Counted from the first letter of the stretch, positions 1 to 6,930 are shown. The stretch is DNA of 9,435 bases from Marinosulfonomonas sp. (GCA_019090845.1 JAHRVD010000145.1:1-9435); one strand, 5' to 3'. Notes: generated from the letters alone by a model not told the origin. Numbers and translations: made by a program.

Positions 1-5
1 CTTCA

Positions 6-851
6 ATGTGGACGGACCTGACAGGGGTTGAATTCACGCAAGGTTATCTGGACGCTGGCGGAATTCGCACCCGTTACCTGTCGGCCGGTTCCAGCGAAAA
101 ACCGCTGCTTATCCTTATTCATGGCACCGGTGGGCATGCCGAAGCTTACACGCGCAACATGGCCGCCCACGCCGAACATTTTTGGACGTTTTCGATTGAT
201 CTGGTTGGTCACGGTTGGAGCGATAAGCCCGACATCGACTATGAGATCAAGGATTACTCGGCCCATGTGGCGGCGATTGTAAAGGCGCTTGGGCGCGACA
301 AGGCGCATGTGTCCGGAGAATCGCTTGGTGGCTGGGTGGCGGCGCATTATGCCCACACCTACCCGGATATGATTGATCGTATGGTGCTTAATACGGCCGG
401 TGGCTGGACATTCAACCCGGCCGTAATGGAACGGATCACCCGCTTGTCAATGGAGGCCGTCCGGGATCCGAACTATGAACGCATCAAGACCCGGTTGGAA
501 TTTCTGATGCATGATAAATCGCACGTAAACGACGACCTTGTGAACGTGCGCCGCACGATTTATTCGCAGCCCGGAATGGTCGATATCATGCAAAAAATTC
601 TGTGTCTTCAAGTGCCCGATATCCGGCGCCGCAACATGTTTTCAGAAGAACAAACTGGCGAGATTGATGCCCCAACACTTGTTCTTTGGACGTCGCATGA
701 TCCAACTGCGACCACAGCCGAAGGCCAACGTATTGCAGATTTAATCCCCGGTGCGGGCTTTGTGGTGATGGATGGTTGCGGACATTGGCCGCAGTTCGAG
801 GACGCCGCGGAATTCAACAGAATTCACATAGATTTCCTGCTGAACCGCTAA
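6..851 (+). CDS. alpha/beta hydrolase, meta-cleavage-product hydrolase-like
   Basis: A 281-residue alpha/beta-hydrolase-fold enzyme, probably cytoplasmic (no signal peptide). Visible landmarks in the family order are the oxyanion-hole segment HGTGG (39-43), DLVGHGWSDKP (65-75), the nucleophile elbow GESLGG with Ser106, the acid Asp232 in LWTSHDP, and the base His260 in CGHWPQFED. The GHWxQ(F/W)E block after the histidine and the length near 280 are typical of C-C bond hydrolases that cleave ring-fission products of aromatic meta-cleavage (MhpC/BphD group), so that is the favoured role; an esterase, epoxide hydrolase or haloperoxidase-like activity is possible. A helical cap lies at about 133-215. 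The ATG at 6 is only five bases from the window edge and the frame is open upstream, so no ribosome binding site can be judged and the true start could be further 5'. It ends just before a strong terminator and is convergent with the transporter genes. Confidence 0.85.
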   Translation: MWTDLTGVEFTQGYLDAGGIRTRYLSAGSSEKPLLILIHGTGGHAEAYTRNMAAHAEHFWTFSIDLVGHGWSDKPDIDYEIKDYSAHVAAIVKALGRDKAHVSGESLGGWVAAHYAHTYPDMIDRMVLNTAGGWTFNPAVMERITRLSMEAVRDPNYERIKTRLEFLMHDKSHVNDDLVNVRRTIYSQPGMVDIMQKILCLQVPDIRRRNMFSEEQTGEIDAPTLVLWTSHDPTATTAEGQRIADLIPGAGFVVMDGCGHWPQFEDAAEFNRIHIDFLLNR

Positions 852-865
852 GATTATTGACAGCT

Positions 866-905
866 AAAACCGCCGGTGCATTAGGTATGCGTCGGCGGTT
901 TTTTT
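866..905 (+). terminator. intrinsic terminator, possibly bidirectional
   Basis: A 16-base-pair stem pairs 866-881 with 887-902 around the five-base loop TAGGT (882-886). Only two of the pairs are G-T wobbles, and the stem has a G+C-rich core (CCGCCG/CGGCGG). It is followed by a run of seven T (899-905). It lies 15 bases after the stop of the plus-strand hydrolase, as expected for its terminator. The left arm begins with AAAA, which reads as TTTT on the other strand, so the element may also stop the minus-strand transporter transcript that ends at 946; the minus-strand T run is short, so that direction is less certain. Confidence 0.92.
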
Positions 906-945
906 GCTTCCCGGCCAGATATTTGGCCCCGCTGCCCGGATAGTG

Positions 946-1665
946 TCAGCTGTGGGTCTTGCCAAAATAAAGCTCAGACACTTCTGAAGAACTCAGAACT
1001 TCGCTGGTGGGGCCAGCCAGCAAGGCTTGACCGTTGTGCATAAACACAATCCGGCTGGCGACAGCCGCGACGGCTGTCACATTGTGGTCAATCAAAACGA
1101 TGCTGTGATTGCTGTTTTTTAGTCGCGACCGGATCAGGTCTTGCACGGTTTGCACGCCGTGGCCGTCAAGCCCGGCCAGCGGTTCATCCAAAATTGTGAC
1201 TGTAGGGTCCGTAACCATCGCCTGCCCAACCGCAATGGATTTTTGTCGTGCCAGCGGCAATGCGGCCGCCGAAATATCTGCATCCTCCGTCAGCTCTAGT
1301 TCGAGCAAAATTGCCGCGGTCTTTTCTTTTGGCCGCTCTACGCCCAGTGCCTCGGCGCGCACCAGAATGTTCTCGCGCGCAGTCAGATCGTAAAACAGGC
1401 GCAATCCCTGAAATGTCCGCGACAGGCCACGCAGTGCACGCGCGCGCGGCCCCTCGACAGGCAGCGTCGATCCGTCCATTGATATAGTGCCGCTCTGGGG
1501 AACCCGTGCACCACAGATAACATCGACCAGTGTTGATTTTCCCGCCCCGTTGGAGCCGATGATGCCAAGGCATTCACCCGGCTCGACATGCAGCGACACA
1601 TTTTGCAGCGCCGCTAACCCGCCAAACCAGACCGATACGTCAGAAATTTCTAAAATTGGCTTCAT
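946..1665 (-). CDS. Liv-type ABC transporter ATPase, LivG-like, with degenerate signature motif
   Basis: A 239-residue cytoplasmic nucleotide-binding subunit of a branched-chain amino acid/amide (HAAT) ABC importer. Visible are Walker A GSNGAGKST (37-45), Q-loop Gln86 in RTFQGLRLF, Walker B and catalytic Glu161 in VTILDEPLAGLD, and H-loop His194 in VLIDHN. RTFQ, the IDH form of the H-loop and gene order point to the LivG rather than LivF subunit. The oddity is the signature motif: where LivG proteins have a form of LS(Y/G)GQ(Q), this one reads ALPLARQK (135-142), so both the Ser and the Gly that contact ATP are lost. The rest is intact, so it is not an obvious pseudogene. The ATG overlaps the stop of the upstream permease by one base (TAATG), implying translational coupling. 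It is the last gene of the minus-strand operon. Transported substrate is unknown. Confidence 0.9.
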   Translation of the reverse strand: MKPILEISDVSVWFGGLAALQNVSLHVEPGECLGIIGSNGAGKSTLVDVICGARVPQSGTISMDGSTLPVEGPRARALRGLSRTFQGLRLFYDLTARENILVRAEALGVERPKEKTAAILLELELTEDADISAAALPLARQKSIAVGQAMVTDPTVTILDEPLAGLDGHGVQTVQDLIRSRLKNSNHSIVLIDHNVTAVAAVASRIVFMHNGQALLAGPTSEVLSSSEVSELYFGKTHS

Positions 1666-2552
1666 TAGCTGACACTCATTTGTGTGACTGTTTTACGTCC
1701 AAGCAAACCGTTGGGTCTAAACCCAAGGAAGAATACCAGCAGCACACCGAAAATGACTTCTCGGATGACTGATTGGTGTGCAGCAAGGTTTTCCAGCGGC
1801 ACGAACCGCAGCACTTCAGGAATAAAGATACCTACACTGGCCCCGGCTATACTGCCCCAAACCCGGCCGCTACCGCCAACAATGGCGAGGGCCAGAATCA
1901 AAATGGCCGCCTGCAACCCAAACGGAGAGGGATCAACAATGCCCACAACATGGGCATGAAGAAACCCGGCCGTTCCGGCAACGCCAGAGGACAGCACAAC
2001 GCATTTGACCAACTCGCGTTTGGGGTCAATGCCGACGTTGGTCGCGGCCAGCTTGTCATCGCCCAAAGCCCGCCAGCGCCGGCCGATATAAGATCGCCGG
2101 ATTGCGGTGACAACCAGCCCCACCACAACCAAAAGCGAGATGCCAATCAACAGCCCGCTTTGGGGGACTGTCAGGCCAAAAACCTCAAACGGTGCAACGC
2201 CTGCGATGCCGCTTGGTCCGTTGGTGATTGAGCGTGCCTGATCAAAAATGGTAACAAGAATTAACCCCATCGCCATTGAGACAAGCAGAAAATAGACATC
2301 CGACACGCGCACACTGATTGCCGCCAGCACGAAACCAATTGTGCAAGAGGCCCCGATCGCCGCCAGCAGGCCTAGGGACAATGGCAACCCATAAGTGACG
2401 TCGCAAATTGCCGCTGCATAGGCGCCAACACCAGCGATTGCCGGTGTCGCCAGCGACATAAGTTTAAGATCCCCTGCAAGTATATCGAAACTGATACACA
2501 ACAACGCCGTGATCAGCATCAGGCTGAAGACCGTTACAACGTATGTTATCAT
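1665..2552 (-). CDS. Liv-type ABC transporter permease, LivM-like
   Basis: A 295-residue integral inner-membrane permease with about eight hydrophobic segments. It shows the landmarks of LivM-type subunits: a TNGPSGIAG segment (about 110-118, compare TGGxxG in the family), the cytoplasmic coupling region GRRWRALGDDKLAATNVGID (about 157-176) that meets the ATPases, GGSGRVWGSIAGA near the C-terminus, and a terminal GFRPNGLLG. Length is near that of LivM proteins without the extra N-terminal extension seen in E. coli. The ATG at 2552 has an AAGGACAGGG purine-rich stretch upstream. It follows the LivH-like gene by 66 bases and overlaps the LivG-like start by one base, so the three are surely co-transcribed. 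It would form a heterodimeric pore with the LivH-like protein. Confidence 0.9.
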   Translation of the reverse strand: MITYVVTVFSLMLITALLCISFDILAGDLKLMSLATPAIAGVGAYAAAICDVTYGLPLSLGLLAAIGASCTIGFVLAAISVRVSDVYFLLVSMAMGLILVTIFDQARSITNGPSGIAGVAPFEVFGLTVPQSGLLIGISLLVVVGLVVTAIRRSYIGRRWRALGDDKLAATNVGIDPKRELVKCVVLSSGVAGTAGFLHAHVVGIVDPSPFGLQAAILILALAIVGGSGRVWGSIAGASVGIFIPEVLRFVPLENLAAHQSVIREVIFGVLLVFFLGFRPNGLLGRKTVTQMSVS

Positions 2553-2618
2553 TTTTCTGCCCTGTCCTTAAATCGACGCGCATTGGCGTCTCGCCTGTTC
2601 TGGTCGCCTGGCAATTTG

Positions 2619-3521
2619 TTACACGTTGTGTTTTGCGGCTTTCCGCGGCCATCTGATCCTGAGCGAAAAAATCCCCTCGGGCGCGGTCAAAAGCACAACT
2701 GCCAGAATACCGAAGACCGAGGCAAATTGCCAAACAGTGCCAAAGTAAATGCCAACAAAATCCCAGATGATCCCCATCGCGACCCCTGACAGGAAAGCAC
2801 TTCGCACGCTGCCCAGCCCGCCCGTCACAAGGGCCGCAATGCCGATGAGCAGGGGAAAGAACCCCATATGCGGGTGGACCGAAGATCGGCTGCCTATGGA
2901 AAGGGCGATGATGATGACAAGCACGCCACTAAACGCATAAGCCAGCACCTGGATCCGCGGTATGTTGACGCCTGCGATCGCGGCCTCTCTGGCATCGTGA
3001 AAGACCGACCGCAGTTGAAGCGAGAAGCCGCCAAATCGTAAAGTAGCCCACAGCACTGCCATCATCGACAACACTACGCCGCTCATTATCAAATCACCGT
3101 AAAAGAACCGGATACCGCCAATTTTGATTTTGCCCTGCAACCACGGCGCACGCATGCTTTCCAGTTCGGTGCCATAGATCAGTTCAAGGGCCGAATTTCC
3201 GGCGATAAGCAATCCGAAAGATGCAACAACGATGCCTTCTGCATTTACGCCCCGCCGACTAAGCCAGCGGTAAACGGCAAGACAGGCAAGGTTTGCAGCC
3301 AGTGCGATGCCTGCCAACAGGATAAAACCAAAAACAACCGGCAGCTCAGAGCGAACGATAGCAAGCCAGAAAAACGAAATTAACGCGATCACGGAACCGA
3401 TTGCGACATGCAACGAGCGATCTGCGAGGTTGCAAATAGCCAGTGCAACCGCAATGCCCCCGAACAGAATACCAGTGAAAACACCGTTGGCGAGAACTTG
3501 GAGAAAAAGTTGATAAGACAT
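2619..3521 (-). CDS. Liv-type ABC transporter permease, LivH-like
   Basis: A 300-residue inner-membrane permease with about eight hydrophobic segments. The N-terminal LANGVFTGILFGGIAVALA and the cytoplasmic coupling segment DAREAAIAGVNI (about 177-188) place it in the LivH branch, as does the later GGLGSVRSAF stretch (compare GGxGSxxGA). The segment that in typical LivH proteins reads NFAHG before the second membrane helix is here SLHVAIGS (36-43), so the Ala-His-Gly hallmark is lost and this is a divergent member. The ATG at 3521 has only a weak upstream GGA-type ribosome site. It lies 52 bases after the LivF-like stop and 66 bases before the LivM-like start, in the same operon. The basic C-terminal tail (RIRWPRKAAKH) fits a cytoplasmic end. 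Confidence 0.87.
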   Translation of the reverse strand: MSYQLFLQVLANGVFTGILFGGIAVALAICNLADRSLHVAIGSVIALISFFWLAIVRSELPVVFGFILLAGIALAANLACLAVYRWLSRRGVNAEGIVVASFGLLIAGNSALELIYGTELESMRAPWLQGKIKIGGIRFFYGDLIMSGVVLSMMAVLWATLRFGGFSLQLRSVFHDAREAAIAGVNIPRIQVLAYAFSGVLVIIIALSIGSRSSVHPHMGFFPLLIGIAALVTGGLGSVRSAFLSGVAMGIIWDFVGIYFGTVWQFASVFGILAVVLLTAPEGIFSLRIRWPRKAAKHNV

Positions 3522-3573
3522 TAGTATCCAGCTTTAATTCATGCGAATTTTATGTTTTCAGACTAGGTTGCGT

Positions 3574-4341
3574 TTAACTGAGGGCCCAAAGCTCCTCTGT
3601 TTCAAGTGACCAAAGTTCTTCGGCGTCACCATTTCGAACGATCTGTCCCTGATTCATTACATAATATCGGTCAATGCGTCCGGTCAGTCGGAACAATTGC
3701 TGTTCGACGACGATAACGCTAAAACGATCACCCAGCTTGAGCATCTCATCAAATAGATCCAGGATCAGATCCCCGGATGTGCCTGATAATCCCAAAAAAG
3801 GTTCATCAATAATCAACAGTTTAGGTTGTGCAATAAGCGCTCGGGCTATGGCCAACAGACGCATTTGCCCACCACTTAGCGAGCCTGCTATCTGGTTGCG
3901 CCGCTCGGCGAGGATAGGCACCCGGTCCAGCACGCTATAGGCGGCTTGGTTGGCTTGTGAGTTTGCAGAAACCGAACGATCTGGCGTCAAACCGGGGGCA
4001 ATGAGTTGAAGGTTTTCCCACACCGTCAGGTTTTTAACGACGCCGCCGCCTTGTGGCACCAGCACCAATCCACGCTGCAACAAGGCGCGCGGGGAAAGGC
4101 CGGTAACATCTTCGCCGCACCAGGTAACGGTTCCTGATGTCGGCGATATGAGGCCAAAAACAGTTTCAACAAGGCAGCTTTTACCCGCCCCGTTATGCCC
4201 TGTCAGAAGAATGACTTCGCCAGGATTTACTGCCAGAGACGCATCGCGCATGACATCAACGGATGTATAACCGGCCGTCAAACCTGAAATTTGCAGCTCT
4301 GCATTTTCAGGTGGCGCGGCGTTCAGGGACGTGTCTGCCAC
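3574..4341 (-). CDS. Liv-type ABC transporter ATPase, LivF-like
   Basis: The second nucleotide-binding subunit, 255 residues from the start chosen here. It has Walker A GHNGAGKS (48-55), Q-loop Gln97 in VPQGG, a fully canonical signature LSGGQ (154-158), and Walker B with catalytic Glu179 in LLIIDEPFLGLS. As in LivF proteins generally, the switch region reads VVEQ (about 210-213) and has no H-loop histidine. The GTG at 4341 is preferred because GAGGGA (4354-4349 on the minus strand) sits seven bases before it; an in-frame GTG at 4356 would add five residues but has no convincing ribosome site. The N-terminus is about a dozen residues longer than usual for LivF. It is the first gene of the minus-strand operon and faces the plus-strand binding protein across the divergent promoter region. 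The C-terminal EELWSLETEELWALS repeats EELW. Confidence 0.9.
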   Translation of the reverse strand: MADTSLNAAPPENAELQISGLTAGYTSVDVMRDASLAVNPGEVILLTGHNGAGKSCLVETVFGLISPTSGTVTWCGEDVTGLSPRALLQRGLVLVPQGGGVVKNLTVWENLQLIAPGLTPDRSVSANSQANQAAYSVLDRVPILAERRNQIAGSLSGGQMRLLAIARALIAQPKLLIIDEPFLGLSGTSGDLILDLFDEMLKLGDRFSVIVVEQQLFRLTGRIDRYYVMNQGQIVRNGDAEELWSLETEELWALS

Positions 4342-4348
4342 CGTTATT

Positions 4349-4354
4349 TCCCTC
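4349..4354 (-). promoter_or_regulatory. ribosome binding site deciding the LivF-like start
   Basis: GAGGGA read on the minus strand, seven bases before the GTG at 4341. It lies inside the first codons of the longer alternative reading from GTG 4356, which argues for the shorter protein. Confidence 0.6.
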
Positions 4355-4356
4355 AC

Positions 4357-4527
4357 CTATTTATTGATTTTAGGCTCTCACATGTGTGCTAGCCACTCAA
4401 CCGGGAATGGGTTCGTGTCCACCAAGTGGACGGACGGAATCCGTTTGATGCAATGACTGGCAAGTTATGCCCAACTGAAAGCGTCTGATGCGGGTGGCCG
4501 CGTTTTTTTGGTTTCTGGGAGGATATC
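4357..4527 (+). promoter_or_regulatory. divergent intergenic region with operator-like palindromes
   Basis: This 171-base gap separates the divergent LivF-like and binding-protein genes and must hold promoters for both directions. I could not pick convincing -35/-10 pairs with normal spacing. It holds several perfect inverted repeats: CACATGTG (4379-4386), GTCCAC-CAA-GTGGAC (4417-4431), ACGGA-A-TCCGT (4434-4444) and GGCA-N5-TGCC (4459-4471). The two central ones sit side by side and are plausible binding sites for a regulator that controls both operons; no regulator gene is present in the window. Confidence 0.55.
4487..4509 (+). terminator. terminator-like leader hairpin before the Liv-type binding protein gene
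   Basis: GATGCGG (4487-4493) pairs with CCGCGTT (4498-4504) around the loop GTGG, with two G-T wobbles, and runs into seven T (4503-4509). It ends only 18 bases before the ATG at 4528 and just upstream of the GGGAGG ribosome site (4517-4522). The neighbouring upstream gene is divergent, so the only plus-strand transcript it could stop is the leader of the binding-protein operon itself, which makes attenuation a possibility. The stem is short and its loop tight, so it may be weak. Confidence 0.45.
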
Positions 4528-5694
4528 ATGCTAAAATTTCAAAATTTGATGGCTGCTGGCGCAGTTGCATTGACCGCGATGACAACAGGTCAAATTGCTG
4601 TTGCGCAGGATAATCTTATTGATCTTCCGATTGCCGGAACGCTTCCGGTATCCGGGCCTATAAGCGATGTATACCTTGGGTTGGTTCGCGCCTCGATGAT
4701 GGCGTTAGAAGACAACGCAGATAAGCTTGCTGCGGCTGGCTGGAGAATTCCAGCAAACGGCGAATTCAACGTTGAAGATACACTACAGAAGGTTGATCGC
4801 GGAATCCCGACGATGCAGTTGCAGCTGGGACGCGGCGCACAAATCATATCAAGTCTGATCACACCGATCGTTATTGCGCAGGCGCAATTGGCGTTGCGCT
4901 CGAACGCATTGATCTTTGGTTCCTATATGCAGGGGCCAAACCTTGACGACCTGGATAATTTTCTGGTTGGCATGATGCTGGCAGATATCGAAGCGAAACC
5001 GCTTGGAAATTTTGCGGCGACAGTGCTTGGCGCAAAAACCGCTGCCGTCATCTATGTCGATGATGAATATGGCAGCCTGACAGCAGAGAGTTTTGAAAAA
5101 TCCTACACCGCCGGTGGTGGGGAAGTTGCGCTAAGGTTGGCTATTCCGGCCAACCCTACAGATTTCCGCAACGAGTCGGTTCGTGTTTCGATTGCAGATC
5201 CTGATGTTGTCTTCATCATCCACCGGGGCGGTTATAGCCTTGCGATCGAGACGCTGCGCGACGCTGGATATGACGGAATGTTACTGTCTGGGTCGGCTGC
5301 ACTTGTGGCGGGCAGGATTACCCCTGTGGCGGCCGAGGGAGAGGGCATGATCCTTAGCACGATCACCGGATCGACCGAAGCACGCGAAACGTTCATCAAG
5401 CGCTATGAAGAGCGTTGGAATACGCCACTGCCGGCTGAATCTGCGCTTATCCCATATGCCGGAACCGAGGTTCTGGTCGCTGCTTTGGCCAATGTTCCGG
5501 CGACGAATGATCTGGATGTCGAGGACATCGAGGCCGCATGGATGGCGCTTGGGAAGGTACAGACTTTGGTTGGCGAAGCGACAATTACCGGCCGAAGCGT
5601 CGTCTATCCAATTAACCTTGAAAAGGTTGAACCCAACGGAGATCTGGTAGTCATCGGGTCGTGCAACGAAACAACCTGCGCGGCGCAGAACTGA
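4528..5694 (+). CDS. Liv-type periplasmic substrate-binding protein
   Basis: A 388-residue exported protein of the type I periplasmic binding fold (LivK/HAAT family), the likely receptor for the divergently encoded permease-ATPase complex. A Sec signal peptide covers about 1-26: a Lys at position 3, a hydrophobic core rich in Ala, Leu and Met, and AVA before a cleavage at 26/27. The mature N-terminus enters the family's first strand with LIDLPIAGTLPVSGP. Two-lobed Rossmann-like features follow, such as AAVIYVDDEYGSL (about 171-183), PDVVFIIHRGG and GYDGMLLSGSA. The only two cysteines are Cys379 and Cys384 at the extreme C-terminus, well placed for a periplasmic disulfide. The ATG follows GGGAGG (4517-4522) at five bases. 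Compared with well-known leucine binders, the ligand pocket is too diverged to name a substrate; a carboxylate or amide other than an amino acid is possible. Confidence 0.85.
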   Translation: MLKFQNLMAAGAVALTAMTTGQIAVAQDNLIDLPIAGTLPVSGPISDVYLGLVRASMMALEDNADKLAAAGWRIPANGEFNVEDTLQKVDRGIPTMQLQLGRGAQIISSLITPIVIAQAQLALRSNALIFGSYMQGPNLDDLDNFLVGMMLADIEAKPLGNFAATVLGAKTAAVIYVDDEYGSLTAESFEKSYTAGGGEVALRLAIPANPTDFRNESVRVSIADPDVVFIIHRGGYSLAIETLRDAGYDGMLLSGSAALVAGRITPVAAEGEGMILSTITGSTEARETFIKRYEERWNTPLPAESALIPYAGTEVLVAALANVPATNDLDVEDIEAAWMALGKVQTLVGEATITGRSVVYPINLEKVEPNGDLVVIGSCNETTCAAQN

Positions 5695-5713
5695 TCTGCA
5701 TACGCTCAAAATT

Positions 5714-5742
5714 TTTACAAAACGCGCAAAATGATGTAAAAT
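5714..5742 (+). promoter_or_regulatory. sigma-70-like promoter before the monooxygenase gene
   Basis: TTTACA (5714-5719) and TAAAAT (5737-5742) each differ from the -35 and -10 consensus by one base and are separated by exactly 17 bases. A transcript would begin near 5749 and have a leader of only about 15 bases, which would still include the GGAGG ribosome site (5752-5756). This suggests that the enzyme genes can be transcribed apart from the binding-protein gene upstream. Confidence 0.6.
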
Positions 5743-5764
5743 ATGCGCAATGGAGGACCCCTAA

Positions 5765-6826
5765 ATGGATTTCACTGCTTTCGATTTAACCCAAGCGGTT
5801 ACAGGATATTCGCACGCCGATGTTTATCAGCATCTGTTTGATCAGGTGAAGATTGCGGAAGATGGCGGTATGAGCGCCTATTACATAACCGAGCATCACT
5901 TCGATCCGGGTTACAATCTTACGCCGTCCCCAAATGTGGTTTTGGGTGCGTTGTCACAACGCACCAGTAAGATCCGGCTTGGGGTGATGACGACGGTTCT
6001 TCCTTACCACCACCCGGTTCGGGTCGCATCGGAAATCCGTGAACTTGACCTGCTGACCAACGGGCGCCTTGAGGTTGCCTATGGTCGGGGTGCTATTCGC
6101 CACGAGCAAGATGGCTGGGGCGTCCCGCGCGATGAAACGTCAGAGCGGTTTGAGCAGATTTTCGATGTGGTCAAAGAGCTTTTGGTCAACGACGAAGTCG
6201 ACAGCTATGACTCGCCCTGGGGCAGCGGTGTGAACATCAAAATTGTTCCGGATGCAGTTCAAAAACCACATCCGCCAATGTGGCTGACTGCGGTTAGCGA
6301 AACTTCAAGCTACAAGGCCGGTCGTCTTGGCCTGCATTGTTGCACCGCGTTCCGCAGCCTCGAAGAGCGTGCAGAAAGCATCGCGAGCTATCGTGCTGGT
6401 TGGGAAGAATACGATCCGGATGGAAAGCCGGGTCTGGTTCAGTCTATGCACCAGATATTTGTTGCCGAAACCATCGAAGAGGCCAACAAATGGGGCAGAC
6501 CGCAACTTGAAGGTTGGCTCGATCACTTTGTGAAGGTGCTTTCTGATCGCCCAACTCAGAACGAAGAGGCAAGTTATGAGACCCACAAGCGAGTGAACCA
6601 GAAATTGTTGGACAGCAACTTTCAGGCGCTGATCGATGACAACCGGATCATCTTTGGGACAGTGGACCAATGTGTCGAGCAGCTTGAGCGGCTGTTTGAT
6701 GGCGGCGTTGATATATTCTCGGGCTATTTCCAGTTTGGTGAGTTGGACTTCGATGCTTCAAACCGTTCGATGAAGCTGTTCTGCGACGAGGTCATGCCAC
6801 GTCTGAAGAAAAACGCGGGAAAATAG
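5765..6826 (+). CDS. luciferase-like flavin-dependent monooxygenase (LLM class)
   Basis: A 353-residue cytoplasmic enzyme of the bacterial luciferase superfamily, expected to use reduced flavin (FMNH2) supplied by a separate reductase and O2. Landmarks in order are ITEHHF (41-46), LGVMTTVLPYHHPVR (72-86), the LDLLTNGRLEVAYGRG block (94-109) that forms part of the flavin phosphate site, a KPHPPMWLTA segment near the middle, and IIFGTVDQCVEQLERL towards the end. The length is normal for stand-alone group C monooxygenases. The specific substrate is not evident; relatives hydroxylate, epoxidise or carry out Baeyer-Villiger or desulfonating reactions. A GGAGG (5752-5756) lies eight bases before the ATG, and a good promoter precedes it. 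No flavin reductase gene is visible in the window. With the hydrolases nearby, a ring-oxidation or lactone-forming step is a reasonable inference, not a demonstrated role. Confidence 0.88.
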   Translation: MDFTAFDLTQAVTGYSHADVYQHLFDQVKIAEDGGMSAYYITEHHFDPGYNLTPSPNVVLGALSQRTSKIRLGVMTTVLPYHHPVRVASEIRELDLLTNGRLEVAYGRGAIRHEQDGWGVPRDETSERFEQIFDVVKELLVNDEVDSYDSPWGSGVNIKIVPDAVQKPHPPMWLTAVSETSSYKAGRLGLHCCTAFRSLEERAESIASYRAGWEEYDPDGKPGLVQSMHQIFVAETIEEANKWGRPQLEGWLDHFVKVLSDRPTQNEEASYETHKRVNQKLLDSNFQALIDDNRIIFGTVDQCVEQLERLFDGGVDIFSGYFQFGELDFDASNRSMKLFCDEVMPRLKKNAGK

Positions 6827-6856
6827 TAGATTCGCGTGTAGTCTTCAATTTTTAAG

Positions 6857-6907
6857 CGCCGGTTCCAACCATTGAACTGGGAGGACCGGCGGGACGCAAG
6901 CTGCGTC
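6857..6907 (+). promoter_or_regulatory. structured leader with competing hairpins
   Basis: In the 104-base gap before the dienelactone-hydrolase-like gene, CGCCGGT (6857-6863) can pair perfectly with ACCGGCG (6885-6891), while the overlapping CCGGTTC (6859-6865) can instead pair with GAACTGG (6874-6880) with one wobble. The two pairings exclude each other. A separate perfect hairpin GACGCA-AGC-TGCGTC follows (6893-6907). None ends in a T run, so this is not a simple terminator. A GGGAGG (6879-6884) lies in the structure without a nearby start codon. Confidence 0.4.
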
Positions 6908-6930
6908 AGGACAAATTTAGGGAGCGAAAG

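Noticed and set aside
1773..2231. 152-codon plus-strand open frame inside the LivM-like gene
   Set aside because: Opposite a well-supported permease gene; its translation is of low-complexity, Asn/Gln/Arg-rich character without domains.
3536..3549. AATTC-N4-GAATT inverted repeat between the LivF-like and LivH-like genes
   Set aside because: Short and A+T-rich; likely by chance, and there is no promoter pair with good spacing around it.
3574..3618. EELW repeat at the C-terminus of the LivF-like protein as a recent duplication
   Set aside because: The two copies use different codons at several positions, so there is no sign of a recent tandem duplication.
4342..4356. Longer LivF-like protein from GTG 4356
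   Set aside because: No ribosome site upstream, while GAGGGA is well placed for GTG 4341. The difference is five residues, so the longer form is not excluded.
4458..4471. Sigma-54-like TGGCA...TGC element
   Set aside because: The distance between the GG and GC doublets is eight bases, not the ten needed for a sigma-54 promoter.
5281..5709. 142-codon minus-strand open frame over the end of the Liv-type receptor gene
   Set aside because: Shadow of a coding frame with clear binding-protein features; no ribosome site or recognisable motif.
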